Part shown: piece after piece, positions 1 through 5,634 of the stretch
Numbering within the stretch: the stretch's first letter is position 1
How the letters are laid out: every line of letters begins with the position of its first letter
Origin: a bacterium
GTDB taxonomy: Bacteria; SZUA-79; Acidulodesulfobacterales; Acidulodesulfobacteraceae
Direction of reading: 5' to 3'
Assembly: GCA_021788495.1 (NCBI GenBank)
Contig: JAJYKQ010000055.1
Span: 1-6,315 of the forward strand
DNA length: 6,315 nt
Notes under the pieces: model-generated
Told to the model about the DNA's origin: nothing
The model's input: only the letters and a program-made list of their open reading frames with translations
Database searches by the model: none
Translations under genes and position numbers: made by a program

Positions 1-64
1 CCTAAAAATAAATTATTCGTATTTAAGCAGAATCTATAAAAAGATAAATAATTAATTTTTGAAT

Positions 65-71
65 AAAGGAG
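65..71 (+). promoter_or_regulatory. Ribosome binding site deciding the start at 80
   Basis: AAAGGAG ends 8 bases before the ATG at 80. It excludes the longer reading from the TTG at 59, whose own upstream bases are AT-only and hold no Shine-Dalgarno match. Confidence 0.85.
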
Positions 72-79
72 ATAAAAAT

Positions 80-1459
80 ATGAAAAATTCACTGCAAAAA
101 AGTCAAGCTATAGTTGAAGTCGATGACGATATTTTAATAAAAAGTGCTGACGCTTTGCTGACCGTTTTGTCAGCACCGCAAACGCAGTCGGGAGTGAGAG
201 TTAAAGACAATTTTACTACTGCTGACAGAGGGGTTATAGAAAGCATAAAAAAACCGCAAAACCGCAATTTTATTGAATTTTTATCTAAAAAAAACCTCTC
301 AAAAGACGCAAAAAGCACCATAAAAGCTTATAATTTGATTAAAAATACGCTAAATTGGCGCGGAAATCCGGCAATTCCGCCTGCAAATTTTTTAGAAAAT
401 ATAACGGCGGTTTTTAAGAACGAAACGGATATTCCGTTAGAACTCCCTTTCTTCGCCGGTATAAATTTTATAGCCGCACATTTATTGTTTCTAAATGTTT
501 GCATTGATTTTTCTGGACAAATCATTAAACCGGACATCTGGACGATAGCTTTGGCGGAAAGCGGTTCTGCAAAGACCTTTGCATTTAACATTTTTGAAAA
601 AGCTATCGACATTAAAAATATTTTAGATACAGGGATACAATCGTCGGCTAAGTTTATCGAAGAATTACAAAAAAACAATAACGCTTTTTGGATAAGAGAC
701 GAATTCGCGCAATTACTAAAAGCTATGAAAACTCAAAGCTATTTAGAAGAATTAAAAGACTATTTGTTAAAAAGTTACGATAATAAAACGATTAGCCGGA
801 AAACTTTAAAACACGAGATTATCGTCGAAAATCCCGCCCTGGTTTTGTTCGGTTTAAGCGTATATTCGACATTCTTGCAAAATGTTTCTTTAGAAGATAT
901 GCTTGACGGTTTTGCGCAGCGACCGTCGTACGTAATCGCAAAAAACGATCCGGAACGCCCAGAACTATCGGTTGCGTTATATCCTTTCAATTTATTACGA
1001 GATACGGTAAAAAAGTCTTGGAAAAAAATAAAATTTCCGGCAAAAAATAAAAAATATATTCTGGGGCAGGCGGCGGTTAGAGCATTTGAAGATTCTTTTT
1101 ATGCTTATGCCGGAACTGAATATAGCAAAATTCCGGCTTCATTTTTGCGCAGAACATTGTTTAAGTCTATCAAATACGCCTTAATTTACCATATCGTTTT
1201 AGGAAAAACTAAATATAAAGAAATTGACGCAGAAGACATAAGCTGGGCTATGCGGTTGATTACATTACATATTTCCGATACTAAAGAAATCTTAGAAAAT
1301 TATGGACTTTCCGATTTAGAAAAAACAATTCAGAAAGTAGAAAATTTAAAAAGAAAATTTGCCGAAGCCGGAAAAATAATAAAAGCGCGAGATATTATTG
1401 CAAATGTCAAAGAAATCAAAAACGTCAACGAAGCAAAAGCTATATTGGAGTTAATATGA
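80..1459 (+). CDS. DUF3987-type P-loop helicase-like replication protein
   Basis: A 459-residue protein resembling the DUF3987 family of phage and mobile-element ATPases, which are usually paired with a primase and thought to unwind DNA during element replication. The central region (about 120-300) holds a Walker A-like loop, AESGSAKT at 159-166, where the usual glycine before the lysine is alanine. A Walker B-like strand, FWIRDE at 203-208, follows, and then the DGFAQR segment (276-281), which matches the position of the conserved DG...R stretch in this family and may supply an arginine finger. The C-terminal third is helical and may be a winged-helix region. The start at 80 is chosen because AAAGGAG lies 8 bases upstream; an in-frame TTG at 59 would put that site inside the gene. 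The stop overlaps the primase start (ATGA), implying translational coupling. Family assignment rests on motif pattern only; helicase activity is inferred. Confidence 0.72.
   Translation: MKNSLQKSQAIVEVDDDILIKSADALLTVLSAPQTQSGVRVKDNFTTADRGVIESIKKPQNRNFIEFLSKKNLSKDAKSTIKAYNLIKNTLNWRGNPAIPPANFLENITAVFKNETDIPLELPFFAGINFIAAHLLFLNVCIDFSGQIIKPDIWTIALAESGSAKTFAFNIFEKAIDIKNILDTGIQSSAKFIEELQKNNNAFWIRDEFAQLLKAMKTQSYLEELKDYLLKSYDNKTISRKTLKHEIIVENPALVLFGLSVYSTFLQNVSLEDMLDGFAQRPSYVIAKNDPERPELSVALYPFNLLRDTVKKSWKKIKFPAKNKKYILGQAAVRAFEDSFYAYAGTEYSKIPASFLRRTLFKSIKYALIYHIVLGKTKYKEIDAEDISWAMRLITLHISDTKEILENYGLSDLEKTIQKVENLKRKFAEAGKIIKARDIIANVKEIKNVNEAKAILELI
144..176 (+). repeat. Inverted repeat early in the helicase-like gene
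   Basis: GTGCTGAC (144-151) is the exact reverse complement of GTCAGCAC (169-176). A second copy of the left arm, TGCTGAC at 156-162, can pair with 169-175 instead, giving a 6-base loop. The mRNA could therefore form either of two alternative hairpins about 65 to 95 bases after the start codon. The stretch also encodes an ordinary Ala/Leu-rich peptide, so the structure may be incidental. Confidence 0.4.
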
Positions 1460-2316
1460 TACATCAATCAATCGAACAATTAAAATTATATCCGCAGGAA
1501 ACCAAATTTACTGTAAAAGCTAAAAACTTTGAAACAGGAGAAATTAAGATAATAAAAAATCAGACGGCAGAAACCTATCCAAAGTCCTTATCTTACTTAA
1601 AATATCTTAATGCCAACGGCTATAATATTTTTCTTTCCCCCAGCGTAGCGGGGGGCGTGTATATTCTGCTCGACGATATTAAAAAGCCCGAAATAGACAG
1701 ATTATACAAGGACGGGTTTGAACCTTTTTATTATCTCGAAACGTCGCCGTCAAATTATCAAGCTATTATAAAATTATCGGATAGTCGGCTTTCTAAAGAA
1801 ATACAGGCTTTCATATCGAAACAGTTATCCGAAATATACTTTGCCGATAAAAATTCAAGCGATACAGGACATTTTTTCCGGCTTGCGGGATTTACTAACC
1901 GTAAACGGAAATATCTGAAAAACGGCGTATTTCCGTTCGTAAAACTTTATATCGGCAAAAATAAAACTTGTTCCAAAGGGCAGGAATACATAGATAGAAT
2001 TATGAAAGGCATCGAAAACGGTTTAATCGAATTACCGGTATCGCCTGTAGAGATAACCACACGCCCCGCCATAAAGGCGGGGAAAAAAGAAAAAAACGGT
2101 TGTTTCCTGTATATCGAAAAAATCTATAAGACAGGCAATTTATCGGACTTGTCCGCCGTTGACTTTAAAACTGTCAAATATGCTTTAGCAAAAGGCTTTG
2201 AGATTAACGACATCAAGGAAGCTATAAGGCGGTTAAGCCCTAATATCGAGAGCAGAAAAAAAGGTCATATAGACGATTATTTATCAAGGACAATAAATAA
2301 AGCTATGTTAAGGTAA
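1456..2316 (+). CDS. RepB-type DNA primase
   Basis: A 286-residue protein matching the pattern of RepB-like primases (the RSF1010 RepB' type and relatives in mobile elements), which make primers for replication of the element. The strand GGVYILLDDI (66-75) carries the paired aspartates D73 and D74 expected to bind catalytic metal. It is followed by ETSPSNYQ (95-102) and FRLAGFTNRKRK (141-152), two hallmark segments of the family. A lysine-rich linker (about 200-215) leads to a C-terminal helical domain (about 225-286), where the spacing of GHIDDYLSRT resembles the helical tail of these primases. GGAG lies 5 bases before the ATG, and the start overlaps the stop of the preceding gene, so the two are probably made together as a primase/helicase pair. 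Two GC-rich palindromes interrupt this AT-rich gene in frame (1637-1655 and 2064-2082). Assignment to the family is fairly sure; initiation at a specific origin is not shown here. Confidence 0.8.
   Translation: MIHQSIEQLKLYPQETKFTVKAKNFETGEIKIIKNQTAETYPKSLSYLKYLNANGYNIFLSPSVAGGVYILLDDIKKPEIDRLYKDGFEPFYYLETSPSNYQAIIKLSDSRLSKEIQAFISKQLSEIYFADKNSSDTGHFFRLAGFTNRKRKYLKNGVFPFVKLYIGKNKTCSKGQEYIDRIMKGIENGLIELPVSPVEITTRPAIKAGKKEKNGCFLYIEKIYKTGNLSDLSAVDFKTVKYALAKGFEINDIKEAIRRLSPNIESRKKGHIDDYLSRTINKAMLR
1637..1655 (+). repeat. GC-rich palindrome inside the primase gene (first)
   Basis: CCCCC (1637-1641) pairs with GGGGG (1651-1655), and an inner GC/GC pair (1643-1644 with 1648-1649) leaves a GTA loop and one A/G mismatch. 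It encodes SPSVAGG just before the catalytic aspartates. The run of C and G stands out in a gene made mostly of A and T. Confidence 0.6.
2064..2082 (+). repeat. GC-rich perfect palindrome inside the primase gene (second)
   Basis: CCCCGCC (2064-2070), loop ATAAA, then GGCGGGG (2076-2082) form a perfect 7-bp stem of G:C pairs. It encodes RPAIKAG in the linker between the catalytic and C-terminal domains, a place likely to tolerate an insertion. It looks like a short dispersed palindromic element placed in frame, but copy number elsewhere cannot be seen from this window. Confidence 0.65.
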
Positions 2317-2345
2317 AAATGCATAAAAGGGAAAGAATAAAATAA

Positions 2346-2576
2346 ATGAAAAAACTATTAACCGTTAAAGACGTTGCGGATTTTTTGAGCGTAAGCCCTA
2401 AAACGCTATATCAATGGGCTGAATACGGTTCTATTCCCTGCTTTAAACTTAACGGAACTTTAAGGTTTGATGAAGAAAAAATAACCGAATGGGTAAACGC
2501 TAATGAAAAAAAATCTATTATAAAGTATAATAGCGTTAAAGGCGGAGTGCCCATGAAAAAAGGAGGTGTAAAATAA
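2346..2576 (+). CDS. Excisionase-type helix-turn-helix protein (HTH_17/AlpA-like)
   Basis: A 76-residue protein. Residues 1-55 fit the small winged-helix fold of excisionase/AlpA-like proteins (HTH_17 type): the opening LLTVKDVADFLSVSPKTLYQW is a helix-turn-helix, followed by GSIPCFKLNGTLRF, the usual wing, and then DEEKITEWV. Such proteins bend DNA at attachment sites to favour excision, or act as transcription activators for integrase genes. The location directly before the integrase gene supports the excisionase role. The tail (about 56-76) is basic and unrelated to the fold; its codons contain the ribosome binding site of the integrase. The upstream AAAGGGA (2326-2332) is 13 bases from the ATG, a long spacing that suggests modest translation. 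A role as a general regulator instead of an excisionase cannot be excluded. Confidence 0.8.
   Translation: MKKLLTVKDVADFLSVSPKTLYQWAEYGSIPCFKLNGTLRFDEEKITEWVNANEKKSIIKYNSVKGGVPMKKGGVK
2561..2568 (+). promoter_or_regulatory. Integrase ribosome binding site within the excisionase gene
   Basis: AGGAGGTG is a near-perfect Shine-Dalgarno sequence 10 bases before the integrase ATG at 2579. It lies wholly inside the last codons of the preceding gene, whose stop is at 2574-2576, so translation of the excisionase gene should influence access to it. Confidence 0.8.
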
Positions 2577-2578
2577 TC

Positions 2579-3643
2579 ATGGGCGTCTTTAAGCGAAAGG
2601 GGTCTGAGTTTTATTGGATGGATATAATCGCAAACGGTAAAAGATACCGTGAATCCACTAAGACCAAAAACAAAAAACAAGCCGAAGCGGTTTATGCTAA
2701 TAGGTATTTTGAAGTAGTAAACGGAATAACGCCTAAAAATCCAGAACCTGAAGTAAAGGATAATAGATTTACTTTTGAGGAACTTACAGAAAAGTATCTT
2801 GCGTGGGTGTATGGCAAGCAGGCATCGTATAACAATAAAAAATCCGCTATAAAATGCTTTTTTATGAACAGGTTTAAATATTTAAACGATATTAAAATCT
2901 ACGATTTAGAAAAGCTGCAAAGCGAGATGATAGCAAAAGGCTATACAAAATCCTATATAAATAAAACGTTTTCGGTGATTAAGCATATGTTTACAAAAGC
3001 TTTGGACTGGGAGATGATTGACGAAATCGTCTTGCAAAAGTTGAGACGGGTTAAAAATCTGCCGGGCATGAATAAGATTTTAAGATATTTGGATGCTGAA
3101 GAAATTAACCTTTTAATCTCAAACTGCCCGCCGCATTTAAAGCCTATCGTTTTAGCGGCTCTTAACACGGGAATGCGAAAGTCGGAGATCCTACATTTAA
3201 CTTGGGATAGAGTGGATTTAAAGAACCGATTAATTTTACTCGACCGGACGAAAAACGGCGAAAGACGCGAAATTCCGATGAATAATTTAATGGTTAAATT
3301 ATTTAGTTCATTGCCGAGGCATTTAAGAGTTCCGTATGTATTTTGGAATCACGATAAGCAAAAACCTTATACAAATATTACGGAAGGCTTTCAAAGCGCG
3401 TTAAAAAAATCGGGCATAAAGAATTTCAGGTTCCACGACTTAAGACACACGTTTGCGTCTATTCTTATAATGTCGGACGTTGATATAAGTTCGGTTTCGG
3501 AACTGCTTGGACATACAAGCATTAAGATGACGCAAAGGTATGCTCATCTGTCGCCGGCGCACCTGAGAAAAGCGGTAGATATTTTTGAAAATGTCACATT
3601 TTTGTCACAGTTTGAGGAAAAGGGAAAAGTTGAAGATTTATAA
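2579..3643 (+). CDS. int: Tyrosine recombinase (phage-type integrase)
   Basis: A 354-residue site-specific recombinase that should integrate and excise the element. Residues 1-50 form a basic N-terminal region like the arm-type DNA-binding domain (GKRYRESTKTKNKKQAE). Residues about 64-150 are the helical core-binding domain, and about 168-335 the catalytic domain. All expected catalytic residues can be seen: R200 in TGMRKSEIL, K225 in RTKNGERR, H286 and R289 in FHDLRH, H312 in LLGHTS and the nucleophile Y321 in RYAHLSP. Length and layout are those of an intact full-size phage-type integrase. It is the last gene of the block and its 3' end faces a truncated pilin gene, so the attachment site is probably immediately downstream. 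The target cannot be read from the protein itself. Confidence 0.95.
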   Translation: MGVFKRKGSEFYWMDIIANGKRYRESTKTKNKKQAEAVYANRYFEVVNGITPKNPEPEVKDNRFTFEELTEKYLAWVYGKQASYNNKKSAIKCFFMNRFKYLNDIKIYDLEKLQSEMIAKGYTKSYINKTFSVIKHMFTKALDWEMIDEIVLQKLRRVKNLPGMNKILRYLDAEEINLLISNCPPHLKPIVLAALNTGMRKSEILHLTWDRVDLKNRLILLDRTKNGERREIPMNNLMVKLFSSLPRHLRVPYVFWNHDKQKPYTNITEGFQSALKKSGIKNFRFHDLRHTFASILIMSDVDISSVSELLGHTSIKMTQRYAHLSPAHLRKAVDIFENVTFLSQFEEKGKVEDL

Positions 3644-3760
3644 GTTGCTGATTTTATTTATTAAAACGGAAGGAAATTAGGCTACCCTATTGACGTAGCT
3701 CAAATACGTCGGAATCGCTATCGCCGCCAGGATACCGATAATGGCGATGACGATTAAAAG
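3644..3760. other. Probable attachment-site region (element/host junction)
   Basis: Between the integrase stop and the conserved part of the pilin remnant the sequence passes from element to host. Pilin-like coding is recognisable on the minus strand down to about 3684 and ends at a stop codon at 3677-3679. Left of that the DNA is AT-rich spacer. The recombination core should lie in or close to this stretch, but it can only be fixed by comparison with the far end of the element or with an empty site. No repeat of it is found in the first 80 bases of the window. Confidence 0.45.
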
Positions 3761-3808
3761 CTCGATAAGGGTGAAACCCTTTTTGCCTTTAAGTCTGTTA
3801 ATGTTCAT
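3677..3808 (-). pseudogene. Type IV prepilin, truncated after the N-terminal helix
   Basis: Reading the minus strand from the ATG at 3808 gives 43 residues. They comprise a short basic leader ([11 protein letters not shown]), a prepilin peptidase site between G11 and F12, and a hydrophobic helix beginning [18 protein letters not shown]. Mature Glu5, Gly14 and Pro22 are all present, as in major pilins such as PilA. After [10 protein letters not shown] the reading ends in VA and a stop, leaving only 32 mature residues where even the shortest pilins are about twice as long and most exceed 100. No pilin coding continues in another frame; the next DNA is the integrase 3' end. The gene is thus probably cut by insertion of the element, with its 3' part at the other end. 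Its promoter and ribosome binding site remain, so a short membrane peptide may still be made. A naturally tiny pilin is the less likely alternative. Confidence 0.85.
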
Positions 3809-3816
3809 TTTGCTTT

Positions 3817-3822
3817 CTCCTT
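3817..3822 (-). promoter_or_regulatory. Ribosome binding site of the pilin remnant
   Basis: On the minus strand AAGGAG lies 8 bases before the ATG at 3808, a strong and well-spaced Shine-Dalgarno sequence that supports this start. Confidence 0.85.
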
Positions 3823-3837
3823 AACTTAAAAAGTTAA
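3821..3837 (-). promoter_or_regulatory. Hairpin in the pilin 5' leader touching the ribosome binding site
   Basis: On the minus strand TTAACTT (3837-3831), TTT, AAGTTAA (3827-3821) is a perfect 7-bp inverted repeat with a 3-base loop. Its last two bases are the first two of AAGGAG. It is AT-rich and so weak, but could modulate ribosome access or protect the 5' end of the mRNA. Confidence 0.45.
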
Positions 3838-3871
3838 ATTAATAAATTAATTTCGTTCTTATTATATACAA

Positions 3872-3886
3872 GCATATTTTGTGCCA
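3872..3886 (-). promoter_or_regulatory. Sigma-54-type (-24/-12) promoter of the pilin gene
   Basis: Minus-strand TGGCACAAAATATGC has the GG and GC dinucleotides separated by exactly 10 bases, as required for RpoN promoters. The -24 element TGGCAC is perfect and the -12 element ATGC differs from TTGC by one base. Transcription should start near 3860, leaving a leader of about 50 bases before the ATG at 3808. Sigma-54 control with PilR as activator is well known for pilA genes, so the match in this position is meaningful. Confidence 0.75.
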
Positions 3887-3985
3887 TAACATAAAGAAAC
3901 GGTTAAAAAATTATGCAATATGCCTATTTTACGGCTTCTCTTATTAAATCCAGATAAATTATTATTCTATATAAAAATATGCTAT

Positions 3986-4002
3986 TTGACAAAAATTGTC
4001 AA
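3986..4002. promoter_or_regulatory. Palindromic operator, copy 1
   Basis: TTGACAAAAATTGTCAA has inverted half-sites TTGAC and GTCAA, and it shares the 13-base core GACAAAAATTGTC with two other sites in this intergenic region. Its centre is about 134 bases upstream of the predicted sigma-54 start. The TGTC half-site fits what is known of PilR binding in Pseudomonas. On the minus strand the same bases also offer TTGACA, 17 bases from TATTTT (3979-3974), so a housekeeping promoter is an alternative reading. Confidence 0.6.
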
Positions 4003-4065
4003 CTCAAAATAAGAATTATCGATTAATTATATGCGGCTGGTTGATTTTATTATATTAGACAGGCA

Positions 4066-4080
4066 TGACAAAAATTGTCG
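4066..4080. promoter_or_regulatory. Palindromic operator, copy 2
   Basis: This is the second exact copy of the core GACAAAAATTGTC (4067-4079), with its centre about 213 bases upstream of the predicted sigma-54 start. It lies 20 bases, close to two helical turns, from copy 3, which would put dimers bound to both on the same face of the DNA. Confidence 0.6.
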
Positions 4081-4084
4081 TTAA

Positions 4085-4101
4085 TTGACAAAAATTGTCA
4101 T
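4085..4101. promoter_or_regulatory. Palindromic operator, copy 3
   Basis: This is the third exact copy of the core GACAAAAATTGTC (4087-4099), 22 bases from the end of rmuC (4122). Position in the noncoding gap and exact conservation of the core against otherwise unrelated flanks argue for a bound regulator and not chance. Confidence 0.6.
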
Positions 4102-4121
4102 GAAAAAAATGCCGGATTTAT

Positions 4122-5621
4122 TTATTCCGTATTTATTTCATCTCCGCCGTCGAACTTTCCGGCGTCTAAAGTCTTTGAGGTCTTTGCTCCGAGCAGCCTC
4201 ATTTTTTCGAATCGCGACATTATATTGCCTTTTCCGGAAACGAGAAGTTTTCTGGCGTTTTCGTATGCCGCGGAGGTTTTGTCGAGCGAAGAACCTATAT
4301 CTTCCATGCTCTTTGCGAAAGAGCAGAATTTATCGTATAACTGTCCGGCGAGAGCCATCACTTCGGCTGCTTTTTCCTGACTTTTTTCCTGAATCCACAG
4401 GTTTTGAACTATTTTTAAAATCAGCATAATAATCGACGGTGTCGCTATAATTACGTTTCTGCTATACGCGTAAGCTAAAAGCTCCCTGTCGTAATTTACC
4501 GCAACCGTATAGGCAAACTCGACCGGTATGAACATAATAACGGAATCTATGCTGTTTGAACCGGTTAAACGGGAATATTTTTTATCGCTTAATTCGTTTA
4601 TGTGTCTTTTTACGGAAAGAACATGGGATTTAAGAAACTTATCGGCATCCGCGCCGTTTTCGGCAGCCGAAACTGCGCCTTCGGCGGAAGCATCCTCGGT
4701 AATCCGGCTTTTTCCGCCGCCGGCAGAACTCAAGCTCATATATCTTTCGTAATCCGTTAAGGACACTTTTGAATCGATGATTAAATCCCTGCGTTTAGGA
4801 AGATGGACGATAACGTCCGGCCTTAAATTTATTTTCTCGTCCATTTCGTTTACGGCCTTAACGGTCGGCTGGATTTCATACTGCATTCCTTCGATTAATT
4901 CGGAATATTCCAACAGCTGTTCCAGTATCATTTCGCCCCAGTCGCCCTGAACCTTTCCCGTGCCTTTCAGCGCGGTCGTCAGGTTCTCGGTGGTCTGCTT
5001 CATCGTATCCTGCGTATCCACGAGCTTTTTTATTTCATTTTGAAGGGAAAACCTCTGCTTGGATTCCTTGTCGTAAGTTTCTTCGACTTTCTTTTGGAAC
5101 TCCAGAATCTTTTCGGAAAGGGGATTAAGTATGCCGCTTATGCTTTCTTTATTTATTTCCGAAAGTTTTTTGCTTTTTTCTTCGAGTATCTTCGAGGACA
5201 GGTTTTCGGAAAGGTTTTCAAAAGCCTGCTTAAAATCGAGAAATTCTTTTTTTTGCCGCTCTAATCTTCCTTCATAGTCGGCTTTCATATTTTCGGCTTT
5301 TTCGAGCAGGTTTTTATTTTCCGCGGATAATTCCGAAATCTTTGCAAATAAATTTTTATTTTCGTCCCTGAATTTTTCAGCCGAAGCGTTTGCGGCTTCT
5401 AACGAACCGTTCGACGCTTCGAGCTTTTCTTTTAAAGACTTGGCTTCTTCTTCGAGAATTATGGCTTTTTTTATTAATGCGTCTTTTTCAAAAAGGTTTT
5501 TATCGATTATCTCGGCCGTTAATTTCCTTTGCCTGCCGGCATATTTGACGAAAAACGCCGCAACGGCGCCAAGCACGGCAAGCAGGATAATCGATAAAAC
5601 GACAAGCAAATTTGTGAGCAT
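4122..5621 (-). CDS. rmuC: DNA recombination protein RmuC
   Basis: A 499-residue RmuC-family protein, a membrane-anchored relative of nucleases that in E. coli limits recombination between inverted repeats. Residues 5-25 form one transmembrane helix. About 30-210 is a long Lys/Glu-rich coiled coil. The RmuC domain (about 215-475) shows its landmarks: GDWGEMILEQLLE (226-238), LRPDVIVHLPKRRDLIIDSK (266-285), the MFIPVE strand (363-368), NLWIQEKSQ (407-415), LYDKF (428-432) and SGKGN (462-466). An extra Ala/Gly/Ser-rich stretch (about 297-328) sits between YERYM and the next helix, where E. coli RmuC is shorter; this looks like a harmless loop. The start follows the pyrD stop by 13 bases with only a weak purine-rich site (AAAGAAAG), so cotranscription with pyrD is likely. 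The identification is firm; the exact substrate is not known for the family. Confidence 0.95.
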   Translation of the reverse strand: MLTNLLVVLSIILLAVLGAVAAFFVKYAGRQRKLTAEIIDKNLFEKDALIKKAIILEEEAKSLKEKLEASNGSLEAANASAEKFRDENKNLFAKISELSAENKNLLEKAENMKADYEGRLERQKKEFLDFKQAFENLSENLSSKILEEKSKKLSEINKESISGILNPLSEKILEFQKKVEETYDKESKQRFSLQNEIKKLVDTQDTMKQTTENLTTALKGTGKVQGDWGEMILEQLLEYSELIEGMQYEIQPTVKAVNEMDEKINLRPDVIVHLPKRRDLIIDSKVSLTDYERYMSLSSAGGGKSRITEDASAEGAVSAAENGADADKFLKSHVLSVKRHINELSDKKYSRLTGSNSIDSVIMFIPVEFAYTVAVNYDRELLAYAYSRNVIIATPSIIMLILKIVQNLWIQEKSQEKAAEVMALAGQLYDKFCSFAKSMEDIGSSLDKTSAAYENARKLLVSGKGNIMSRFEKMRLLGAKTSKTLDAGKFDGGDEINTE

Positions 5622-5634
5622 TTTCTTTCTTTAT

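Larger units (their letters stand above)
1..3680 (+). mobile_element. Integrative element, right-hand part, ending in a pilin gene
   Basis: Four same-strand genes (helicase-like, primase, excisionase-like, tyrosine integrase) form a compact block that ends 33 bases before the broken end of a type IV pilin gene. An integrase as the last gene, facing a truncated host gene, is the usual picture of one end of an integrated element. The replication pair resembles those of phage satellites and integrative plasmids. The right boundary is approximate because the attachment core cannot be fixed without the other end. The left boundary lies outside the window, so size and cargo are unknown. The block is more AT-rich than rmuC and pyrD to its right. 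That it is an element is well supported by gene content; that it is intact and mobile is inference. Confidence 0.8.

Noticed and set aside
1..55. Possible 3' ends of an upstream gene: two plus-strand frames are open from the window edge, to stops at 37-39 and 53-55.
   Set aside because: Too short to recognise or to tell apart from chance openness in AT-rich DNA.
59..79. A longer start (TTG at 59) for the helicase-like gene.
   Set aside because: The extra codons contain the AAAGGAG ribosome binding site that serves the ATG at 80, and nothing upstream of 59 resembles a Shine-Dalgarno sequence.
3677..3808. A naturally very short, intact pilin.
   Set aside because: Only 32 mature residues remain, with no C-terminal part of helix 1 or any globular domain, and the break coincides with the end of an integrase block. 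Kept as an alternative only.
3986..4101. CRISPR-like or attachment-site repeats.
   Set aside because: The repeated unit is a 13-base palindrome with unequal spacing (79 and 20 bases), on the host side upstream of a promoter, which fits operators better.
4103..4129. A possible terminator of rmuC: minus-strand CGGA...TCCG (4129-4113) followed by a run of seven T (4109-4103).
   Set aside because: The stem has only 4 bp with a 9-base loop that contains the rmuC stop codon; too weak to call.
4075..4429. Two overlapping plus-strand open frames at the start of the rmuC region.
   Set aside because: They run opposite the conserved C-terminal part of RmuC, have no recognisable protein features and only begin in the palindrome region by chance.
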